NCBI RefSeq assembly: GCF_030272615.1 | Contig: NC_081406.1 | Coordinates: 168,102,361-168,166,360 of the forward strand | Direction of reading: 5' to 3' | Source of the DNA: Cryptomeria japonica | Lineage: Eukaryota > Streptophyta > Pinopsida > Cupressales > Cupressaceae | DNA: 64,000 nt | In this document: in pieces, positions 54,225-64,000 of the stretch | Position numbering within the stretch: the first letter of the stretch is position 1 | How the letters are laid out: every line of letters begins with the position of its first letter | Made by a program: the position numbers and the translations under genes | The notes under the pieces: generated by a model | The model's database searches: none | The model's input: only the letters and a program-made list of their open reading frames with translations | Told to the model about the DNA's origin: nothing

Positions 54225-55161
54225 CCTATGACAACAACGGAAAAATGTTACATATTAGAAAATTCTACAAATCTAGTTTCGTAAATCAAATGTAGATCAA
54301 TGAATGGATAAAGAACACATCAAGGAAAAAGTGTTAAAAAAATCAAGAATAATGTGAGGATTAAGGTAAATGGTACCTTAATCCTAACATTCTCCCATGA
54401 AATTATATATTGCAAATACATTTGTAAAAAATATAAATGAAACTAAATACAAAAACTAAGGCTCATGCCCTTCCTACACCAATAGTCCTTGTATGTAGTC
54501 ATTAATACCATGAGAGAATTTAAAAATCTTTCTTGAATGTGAAACATGATCTTACCATCCTTTACCATTTTTCATACAAGTAGATATTATGTTGGGATAT
54601 AAGGGACATTGGACTTACTAACAAAATCTAAATGTTGAAAATAATCAATTTTTCATTTTCAAAACAGATGTTATCTTATGACAAAAAAATAGTCATTCAA
54701 CAATTCATAGGTTTCATGTATCATTGGAAATATGGGGTACAAAAATATCTCATTTTTGTAGATACACTCAATTATGATACACTAAAACCCCCAAAAATAT
54801 GCTCTCATGCATAATTCTCCCTTTACTACATGAAAACATTATTTTTTGTATTTTTCATGAACAAAACTAGTAATACATTGTAAAAAAAAATTCGCAATCA
54901 CAAAAAAATAAATCAAAGATTAAACTTATTCTTTTCATATAACATCATTATGCTCACACAATAATTTAGCATAGATGAAATATATGTGTTGTAAAGAATT
55001 CAACTAAAGAACAATTAAATCTCTTAATGATCTTATTATAGAAGTTAAAATGGTGTTCTGATTTATGTTGATGGATAGTATACATGCACAAAGAGAAAGG
55101 AAAAATAGATCATATATTTTAAGAGATGTAAATAATCTAGGTAACATTTATCAATAACAGT
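54225..55161. other. AT-rich non-coding DNA between E3 and E7
   Basis: About 0.9 kb, no ORF above 60 codons with support and no repeat of other parts of the window. With E3 removed it joins 27382; with E7 removed it joins 62356. Confidence 0.5.
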
Positions 55162-55166
55162 CTCTT

Positions 55167-56560
55167 TGATGAATAATGATGAACTACTAAGGTCCTAATC
55201 GGTACTGAGAGGGGGGGGGTGAATCAATACACACAAAAACTTTCTCAGATAATATGACAAATTAAAACACAGATAACTGGTTGTCATATACCGTTGGACT
55301 TAACCATAGCAATACCAGTTAAATAGAACTACTTCAGACAACATTCAACAGATCTCAAATCTTGATGACTACTTCACCGATATAGTCATGCATGAGTTGT
55401 ATCAATAGTATCACAACCATTTAACACTACATGCATATCTAACTTAATCATAATCACACAATCATCACATGAAAAACTCACAACCCATAACACACAGAAT
55501 TTTCACATGGAAACCCAAATGGGAAAAACCACGGTGGGGATGAATACCCACAAGCTTGTTTGTGAAATCTTTTGAAGTTCCCTCTGTTAGGAGCCTAGTC
55601 CAATTAAAGACTTTACAATAAATGTTCTGTTAGGAACCGATCCTGTTAGAGATCACCCAGTTAAGGGATGGCTATATACCCTGTTAAAGGTTACCTTGCT
55701 AGAGGATTTAATTAAATCAAAGAACTTGAACCACCTGGTTAGAGGATTTACAACAAAGCCTATTAAAGCTACCCGGTCAAGGGATTTACCTTATGTTGAA
55801 ATGGTTAGAAGACAACCGGTAAAACTCCAATCTGATAATAGAACTCCTTGCTAAGGCAGATCCTTTTCAGTTCCTCTCTTCTGCAATCACACTCTGCAGA
55901 TTCCTCACTTTGGTTTGGCAAGTATCAAAACATGCAGACACACACACAACTTTTTCCAACGCTTCAATAACAAAACTCATCGACCTTAGAGAAAAAATAG
56001 GTCAGTAGCATAAACCCTAAACCCTAAACATTTTAGGTTTACAATTACAAGTGGTTCAATCCTGACTGTCAAATACATTACATAGAATGAAACAATCTAA
56101 AATAGATCTCAAGTCATTCTGCATCGTCCAATCTTCACCGCATCGGGAAAATAGTAACCCATCACGCACTTTTCTAATTCCTCTAAGAGAAACGCACATT
56201 CCCGAGGTAGACATTCAATGCATTTGATCTTCATGCATAAGATCCTTGAAGAAGTCCTTAATGTGCACATAGCTGATGTGGCATCTTGATCCTTATCCTT
56301 GTTCCTAACTAACTCATCACAAAACATCATCAGTTTCACCACACAAGCCAAACTGGAAACCCTAGAGCTAAACTGAGACTACCAACCGGTAGTTACACTT
56401 AGTGAACCCCGACACCAGTCCACTCCATCCTGGTTGACCATAACTGCATCCAATCTTCATATCGGCACATACCGGTTCATCCACTTGAGCACTTATTGAC
56501 ATCAACACTTATTAACATCAATGACAACACACATTATCACCGCTTCATCATATGCCAAAA
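55167..56560 (-). repeat. 3' LTR of E7
   Basis: On the plus strand begins TGATGAATAATGATG and ends GCCAAAA (partner: GCCAACA). Contains the U-loop hairpin (55506-55533), the hairpin array (about 55585-55800), and a CCCTAAACCCTAAAC telomere-like pair (56013-56029). Confidence 0.93.
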
Positions 56561-56574
56561 ATCTCCCCCTTTGG
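56561..56574 (-). other. Polypurine tract of E7
   Basis: ATCTCCCCCTTTGG on the plus strand next to the 3' LTR. Confidence 0.86.
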
Positions 56575-56877
56575 CATTGATGGCAATACTCAATGTATCA
56601 TTGCTCAATATCTGCACCATGCTCAATAACATATACCGGTTAAACTTGAAAGATCACCACCACCACCTGGACTGGTTAGTGTGCACTTAGCCATATATCC
56701 TCTCCCCCATATATCTTCACCATCAGATATCTTCTCCCCCTTTGACAACAATGCCAAAGTGGAGGCACAAGCTTCCAAGCTCCACTATGCTACTCCCCCT
56801 ATGGAGTAGCATCCTTTAGCACATCAATCCTATAAGATTTGACATGGTAGTATCTGACTAGTGTGGAGCACACATCT
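56575..56877 (-). other. E7 3' untranslated internal region
   Basis: No ORF; further CTCCCCCTTTGAC and CTCCCCCTATGGAG pyrimidine motifs (near 56733 and 56794) as in E1. Confidence 0.6.
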
Positions 56878-59800
56878 TTAATTTACTTCATGAAGGGGAA
56901 GAACCCTTAATTCACCTCTCAAATAGGTAAATGTAGTCTTCAGTAAGTGCTTAGTGAATATGTCTGCTAGTTGCTCCTTACTGGAAACATGTTCTAATAC
57001 AACCTTTTTATTTTGAACCTTTTCTCTCAAGAAATGATACTTGAGCTTAATATGCTTGGTCCTAGCATGCAATACTACATTTTTGGAAATATTTATTGCA
57101 CTGGTATTATCACACAAAATACTCATCGGTTCAGTAATCATCACTTTGAAGCCATTCAGTACATGCTTCATCTAGATTGCCTGAGTTCATAAATGCTACC
57201 ACATACTCCGCTTCAGCTGTAGACTGGGAAATACAACTCTGTTTCTTTCTTGTCCACGAGACTAGTCTTCCACCAAATAAGAACGCTCCATCGGTTGTGC
57301 TTTTCTAGTCGTCCACATTACCTGCCCAATCTGCACTGGTAAACACTCTAAGATCAAAGTCACCATTGTATGGATACCACAATCCATGATCAATTGTCCC
57401 TTTTAGATACCTAAGAATCCTCTTTACCGCTACCAAGTGGGATTCTCTTGGACTCTTCTGAAAATGGGCCACTATGCCCACTGCATGAGAAATATCCAGT
57501 CTGTTGTGTACCATATAGTGCAGCTTACTGATTATCAACCGGTACTCCTTCTCATCCACCAATGTTGTATCATCATCCTTTGTTAGTTTGTAGTTGGGAA
57601 CCATTGGTGTTCCAACTGGTTTTCTCTCCTCCATGCCAAAGGTCTTCAATTCCTCTTTGATATACTTGGACTAGGTAATGAAGATACCTTCTTTCATCTG
57701 TTGAATTTGTAGACCAATGAAAAAGTTTATCTCTCCAATCAGGGACATCTCAAACTCCTTTTTCATCTCATCTACAAATGCATGACTCGTATCATCATCT
57801 CCACCGAAGATTATATCATCTACAAATACTTCACACATCAAAATCTGACGACCTTTAGATTTTAGGTAGATGTTGTTGTCCTCACTTGCTCTTTGAAATC
57901 CTATCTTCACAAGATGAGAGTGTAACCATTTGTACCATGCCCTTGGTGCCTGTTTCAATCCATACAAGGTCTTGTGTAATCTACACACCATGTCACTATC
58001 TTCTGACAAAGCAAACCCATCTGGTTGCTCAATATACACTTCTTCCTCTAGGATTCCGTTCAAGAAGGTAGACTTCATATCCATCTGATATACCTTAAAT
58101 CCCTTGAATGCTGCAAATGCAAGTAGCATTCGGACACCTTCTAGTCTAGCCACTGGGGAAAAGGTTTCCCCATAGTCTTCTCCTTCTTCCTGAGCATATC
58201 CCTTGCATACAAGTCTTTCCTTGTTCCTTACCATTGTGCCTTCTTCATTCAGCTTATTTCTGAAGACCCATTTGGTACCTATGACATTCTTGTGTCCTGA
58301 TCTAGGTACCAAGGACCATGTTGCATTCTTCTCTATCTGGTCCAACTCCTTGTCCATTGCCCTTATCCACTCTTCATCGGTAAGTGCCTCTCTAGCGGTC
58401 TTAGGCTCAAATTTTGAAATCATGCAAGAATTTTCTTTCACCTTTCTTCTTGTAAGTATTCCTGCATCCTTGTCTCCTATGATTTGCTTTGGATCATGAT
58501 GCAGTCTTACATACCTAGGAATGACCATAGCTAGTTCAGATTTCTTTTACTCTTCTTTTTTTGCTTCATCTTCTTCTTCACCTACTGAAGCTTCTACCGG
58601 TATAGAAACACTGAGGTCTTTGCAGTGTTTGTCACTTGTTTCTTTCTTAACCGGTTCCCAGAAGGCTAAACCTGATTCATCTTCTATTTGCTTATTGTTG
58701 GTTTCCTCAGGCTTCTCAGGGGATTCATCAACCCTGACATTGATACTCTCAACAATCTTCTGAGTCCTCCTGTTGTAGCACTTGAGAGCTTTGCTTTTAG
58801 TGGAATATCCCAAAAATATTCCTTCATCACACTTATCATCAAACTTGCTCAAGTGCTCACCTCTCCTGATATAGCATTTGCTCCCAAACACTTTGAAATA
58901 ACTCACATTGGGAGTTCTCCCATTCCAATACTCATAAGGGGTTTTGTCTTCACCTTTCTTAATGAGTACCTAGTTCATGGTATAGAATGCAGTGCTCACT
59001 ACTTCCCTCCAAAATGTGTGAGTGACATTTCCTTGGATCAACATAGTTCTGGCCGCTTCAACAACAATCATGTTGTTTCTTTCTGTTATGTCATTCTGTT
59101 GTGGTGTCCTTGGGGCAGACAATTGACTCTTAATACCATTCTCCTCACAGTACTTATTGAATTCATTAGAAGTGGATTCACCTCCCTGATCGGTTCTTAG
59201 GCATTTTATCCTTCTGCCGCTCTCCTTCTCCACAAATTCTCTAAAGGCTTTGAACTTTCCAAATGCCTCAAACTTGTCTTTCAAGAATGTGACCCACATC
59301 ATTCTTGAGCAATCATCGGGAAGAATCATGAAGTATCGATCTCCTTGAATACTTCTAGTTTTCATCAGATCACACATATCAGTGTGCACTAGATCAAGTA
59401 AGTTCTTTGCTGAAAAGGACTTATCTTTGAATGTTGAGGAAGACATCTTCCCAAGTTGGCATTCTCTGCACAAAGTATTCTCTGGTTTGTTTAGCAAAGG
59501 TAATCCTCTTACTGCCTTGATCTTACTAGCCTTTACAATATTGTCAAAATTTATATGACAGAGTCTCCTATGCCATATCCAACTGTCATCAAATTTCATC
59601 ATCAGGCACTGACTAATCTTGGCATTCAGCTAAAGCATGTTTCCTTTGGTCTTCTTACTGGTGGCAATAAGTTCACCACTCTTTCCAATTATTTTGCAGA
59701 CTTCACCTTTGAACTCTAGAATGAGTCCTATGTCGTTCAGCTGAGCAACACTCAAAAGGTTGTGCTTAAGGCCTTCCACCCAGTAGACATCATCCACACT

Positions 59801-60910
59801 TCTCTTTCTATTCATTGAGATGGATCTTTTTCCTTTCACCATGCAAGGTGCATTGTTACCAAACCGGACAACACCACCATCATATTCTTCAAGAGACAGA
59901 AACTTTTTTCGGTCACCGGTCATGTGGTGAGAACACCAGCTATCAATGATCCACTCGTTGGAGTTGTCAATATGTGAGACAGCCACAAACACTATGTCCT
60001 CATTCTCTTCATCCTCAGATTCCTCATCGGTAACACCTTCATCCACTGCAACAAGACAATTTTTCCTACCTACTCCTTTATACTTCCTAAACCTCTCTGG
60101 TTTATCCTTATTATCATTGTTATGATAGTTAACAACTATATGTCCTATCTTATTGCAGGAAAAACACTTCAGTGGAAGCTTACTTCTATATTTTCCGGAG
60201 CCTTTTGGAAGTCTCTTGGCAAGAAGAGCTTCAAACTCCATCAGAATCTCCTCATTGTCCATATCTCTGCTTGGCCTGGATTCATAATTGGTACTGACCT
60301 CTTTTCCTTTCCTAGTCGGTGTGGAGGAAACATACGCTCTAAAGGCTAACTCAGTCTTCTAAACACTACCATCATAGCTATTCAATTCATATGCAGTCAA
60401 CTTTGCAATAATAGAGTCTAAAGATACCTTGGTTTTGTCCATAGACCTTAACTCCTGAATAGCGGCAACCCTGATTGCATAGATCGGTAAAAGTGATCTC
60501 TGAACTTTACTGACAATAGTGGCATTATCAATTGTTCCACCAATGATTTTGATCTCTCCAACCATTGTCTTGATTCTTATGCCATATTGTTGAATGGTCT
60601 CTCCTTCAACCATCCTCATATCTTCAAACTTTCCTCTAAGGCTTTCTTCCTTAGCCTACTTGACATGTTCATCACCGCCATAAACGGATTCTAGTTTGTC
60701 CCACACATCTTTCAGATTGTCCTTATCTTGTACATCAATGAACTCTACATCATACAAGCTGCTAATAAGGGCTTCCATGACTTGCCCATTTTCTTGTATC
60801 TCTCTTTTCTAACATCAGTTATAGTTCCAATGGGGATTACATAGGCATTCTCAACATAGCTCTAGCATTGTAAATTTGTCCCTATTGAACTTAGGACCTT
60901 CCCTCTTCAT
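56878..60910 (-). pseudogene. E7 Copia gag-pol polyprotein, decayed
   Basis: ATG at 60910 (MKREGPKFNRD) matches the E1 start. About 45 bases of Gag are deleted just after it (near 60870) and one base near 60812, after which most of the polyprotein is in one frame. Marks: zinc knuckle CFSCNKIGHIVVN (about 60150, last Cys replaced), protease DSWCSHHMTGD (about 59930; DSG became DSW), integrase HRRLCH...CRECQLGK and LVHTDMC, LPDDCSRMMW, TDQGGES (59570-59170), RT FVDDIIFGGDD (about 57810), RNase H SADWAGNVDD (about 57310). A 5-bp deletion near 57180 shifts the last 98 codons. Stops include about 60357, 59627, 58967, 58545, 57670 and 57303. Confidence 0.92.
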
Positions 60911-60970
60911 CATTAAAACATGATCTTTTGCCTCAAGTGGTTAAGCTTATATCACCGAGGACCTGGATGA

Positions 60971-60984
60971 GCTCTGATACCAAT
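60971..60984 (-). other. Primer-binding site of E7
   Basis: GCTCTGATACCAAT on the plus strand, the initiator-Met complement beside the 5' LTR. Confidence 0.9.
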
Positions 60985-62355
60985 TGATGAATAATGATGA
61001 ACTACTAAGGTCCTAACTGGTATTGAGAGGGGGGGGTGAATTAGTACACACAAAAACTTGCTCAGATAATATGACAAATCAAAACACAGATAACTGGTTG
61101 TCATATACTGTTGGACTTAACCATAGCAATACCGATTAAATAGAAATACTTTAGACAACATTCAATAGATCTCAAATCTTGATGACTACTTCACCGATAT
61201 AATCATGCATGAGTTGTATCAATAGTATCACAACCATTTAACACTGCATGCATATCTAACTTAATCATAATCACACAATCATCACATGAAAAACTCACAA
61301 CCCATAACACATAGAATTTTCACATGGAAACCCAGATGGGAAAAACCACGGTGGGGATGAATACCCACAAGCTTGTTTGTGAACTCTTTTGAAGTCTACT
61401 CTATTAGGAGCCTAGTCCAGTTAAAGACTTTACAATAAAGGTTATGTTAGGAACCAATCCTGTTAGGAATCACCTAGTTAAGGGATGGCTATATACCATG
61501 TTAAAGGTTACCTCGCTAGAGGATTTCAATAACTCAATGAACTTGAGCCACCTAGTTAGAGGATTTACAACAAATCCTGTTAAAGCTAACTGGTCAAGGG
61601 ATTTACCTTCAGTTGAAATGGCTAGAAGACAACAGGTAAAACTCTGATTTGATAACAACACTCCTTGCTAAGGCAGATCCTTTTTAGTTCCTCTCTTCTA
61701 CAATCACACTCTGCAGATTCCTCACTCTGGTTTGGCAAGTATCAAAACATGCAGAGACACACACAAATTTTTCCAACGTTTAAATAACAAAACTCATCGA
61801 CCTTATAGATAACAATTAAGTCGGTAGCATAAACCCTAAACATTTTACGTTTACAATTACAAGCGGTTTAATCCTGACCATCAAATACATTACATAGAAT
61901 GAAACGATCTAAAACAGATCTCAAGTCATTCTGCATCGTCCAATATTCACTGCATCTGGAAAATAGTAACCCATCACGCGCTTTTCTCATACCTCTAAGA
62001 GAAAACACATTCCTGAGGTAGACATTCAATGCATTCGATCTTCACATGCAAGATCCTTGAAGAAGTCCTTCACATGCACATAGCTGATGTGGCATCCTTA
62101 TCCTTATCCTTGTTCTTAACTAACTTATCACAAAACATCATCAGTTGTACCACACAAGCCAAACCGGAAACCCTAGAGCTGAACTGAGACTACCAATAGG
62201 TAGTCACACTTAGTGAACCCCGACACTGGTCCACTCCATCTCGGTTGACCATAACTGCTTCCAATCTTCATACCGATGCATACCGGTTCATCTTCTTGAG
62301 CACTTATTGACATCAATGACAACATACATTATCACTACTTCATCATATGCCAACA
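60985..62355 (-). repeat. 5' LTR of E7
   Basis: 1,371 bp, matching 55167-56560 and E1 LTRs. Begins TGATGAATAATG and ends GCCAACA on the plus strand. The 3' LTR has one more telomere-like unit. Confidence 0.94.
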
Positions 62356-62360
62356 CTCTT

Positions 62361-64000
62361 AGATCATTAGCCAGATTATGCTCACTATGAAGCCAACAAA
62401 TTAGCCTTATAGAAATGAAATTGAATTTGAGAGAGTGTGGTTCACACACCCATCCTTCTACATTTAGATTGATGAGTGAAGGAAGAGTACATCAATCAAC
62501 ATGGGAAACTCAAATGTAAAAAATCTATTAAGAAATTAAAATTCATGAGCCAAAAAATATAGGAGTGAAACAACAAATATATTTGTAAACTCCAAAAATG
62601 GGCATTAAAATTAACAAAAGAAATTCTCAATGAAGAGCTATACAATGAAATAACAAGAAAGAGGGACCCATTACTACAAGTATAGAGAAAAATTAGGTTT
62701 GATTCTCAAGGAAGACTCCAACACTACTTATTTTTATAAATCAATAATGAAAAGGAAAACACACTATCCCCCAAATAGAAATAGTTAGAGAAGATGATCA
62801 ATACACAATAGAATTCATCTGAACACCCTTAACACCCTTAAATATGAGAAAGAGGAGGATGAAAAGGTTAAAGAATATCTTAATCTCCTTCTACATCTCA
62901 TATCATATACAAAGAATAAAACCATGTACCTAATCAAATAAATAAGAAATAAATGCATTACTTTCCTCTTCTATCTCAATAAATTTCTACACAAATGGAC
63001 TTCAACTTTGGATTGGAAAATATTATAGGAGGTCCTAAAGGAATATCTTACATGTAAGTGGTCAATTTTTTAATTCACTAAGACAATTAAATAAATAAGT
63101 ACCATGAGATCTGTGCTTAATCCCAAAGAAAGAGATACATCTAATTGAGATGAACTGAATTGTAATATATGGTTTATAAATAATATTTCAACCTATTGAA
63201 ATTCACTTAAATCCTTCATAACATAAAATTATATTGCTCCAATCCCAATGAATCTTTCTCCTAAGTAAACAAATCGTAGGTAATATAAAAATAATGTATG
63301 AATCGACGCATTCTACTAAACTAACACATTCAAAAGTGTTTCTATAAAAACACCCTTGGTCACATTTACAATTTTTTTACTATTCTCCTTCCAAAAAATT
63401 TAACCTTTAACTAATTTACCATAACAACCTGATTGATTAATATAAATTCAATTAAGGGGCATTGATCAATATAGACACACCATACTCTATATTCAAATAT
63501 TGCATATGAGGTCATGAAGGATCATGATCATGTCCTACACAAATAATCACATCTAAAGTAATAGAAGTATTCATAATTCATTAGATGATAAACATAACAT
63601 GAATTAATTCTAGAACCCAACAGTATTTTCACATGTAGTTTTTTTTGTTTTTTTAGGTAACGAGCCAAATTCAAAAAGAGTATCTAATTTTCTTACCTAA
63701 ATTTAAGCATACCTTTCAAACCTGAATCACTCCTTCATGTTATCTATAGTAGTCAAGAACCTTCTAAGATCAAATATAACACATCAATTCCATAATATGT
63801 ATATAAAATAACCTTTTGTTGAGAGAAACTTTTTTAATAACCAAATCATGTAACTACTATTTTGTCGTTATGTATATACGATTGAAATTAAATGCTACTC
63901 TAACCATCCCCAAACAAATCAGTATCCACCATCTTGCCTAATATTCATCTAAGCAATAGTATTCAATAGGAATAAGACCCATTTTTCAAACTCATTTATG
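62361..64000. other. AT-rich non-coding DNA at right edge
   Basis: About 1.6 kb with no credible ORF, splice-bounded exon or repeat of other window parts. It is the continuation of 54225-55161 on the other side of E7. Confidence 0.5.

Larger units (their letters stand above)
55167..62355 (-). mobile_element. E7: Ty1/Copia LTR retrotransposon, same family as E1
   Basis: LTRs of 1,394 and 1,371 bp, perfect target duplication CTCTT (55162-55166, 62356-62360), primer site, gag-pol and polypurine tract, all on the minus strand. Coding and LTR sequence match E1 closely. The two ends show complete insertion with no other element inside. Confidence 0.95.

Noticed and set aside
1-64000. CRISPR arrays, tRNA, rRNA or bacterial operons
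   Set aside because: No regularly spaced repeats, cloverleaf-like sequences or bacterial gene order were seen.

Overview
This window comes from a plant nuclear genome. The support is a fragment of a leucine-rich-repeat receptor kinase gene with plant-style split LRR exons, plant Copia (Ty1-like) retrotransposons primed by initiator-Met tRNA, and an L1-type LINE whose ORF2 ends in a plant-type RNase H. About 50 of the 64 kb is retroelement, much of it old and decayed in place. That fits a large slowly purging genome such as a conifer, but the taxon is inference. No prokaryotic genes, tRNA, rRNA or CRISPR were seen.

Layout. <1-7153: Copia element E1 (+), 5' LTR cut by the window edge. 7154-9195: TATG/TA microsatellite, then AT-rich DNA with a possible LTR relic. 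9196-18080: five phase-matched exons of an LRR-VIII-type receptor kinase gene (+). The intron between exons 2 and 3 carries a full-length antisense LINE (9538-17364) bounded by an 18-bp target duplication. 19134-25801: Copia element E2 (-) with a perfect GATCC duplication. 27388-54224: a four-deep nest. E3 (-) holds E4 (+) in its 5' LTR, E4 holds E5 (-) in its second ORF, and E5 holds Copia E6 (+) in its 3' LTR. 55167-62355: Copia E7 (-), same family as E1, with a perfect CTCTT duplication. 62361-64000: AT-rich, nothing recognised.

The most interesting content is E3, E4 and E5. Each is a 7.0-7.5 kb LTR element (nested DNA removed) with normal LTRs, initiator-Met primer site and polypurine tract, but I see no protease, integrase, reverse transcriptase or RNase H in any of them. 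Each instead carries the same two-gene cassette. ORF1 is about 400 aa, coiled coil followed by four CCHC-type zinc knuckles. ORF2 is about 1,000-1,150 aa, with a conserved unrecognised core, a Lys/Glu-rich middle and a helical C-terminus. They look like non-autonomous elements that keep their own RNA-binding and structural proteins and borrow enzymes in trans. Their LTRs share structures with the Copia families here (an array of TAAC-loop hairpins with E1/E7, and a hairpin with a U-rich internal loop with nearly all), which suggests Copia helpers.

Decay. Most premature stops in E1, E6, E7, the LINE and the nested elements fit CAG->TAG, (C)TGG->TAG or CGA->TGA, that is, loss of cytosine at CHG or CG sites, as expected from long-term DNA methylation. 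E5 ORF1 (400 codons) is the least damaged retroelement gene in the window.
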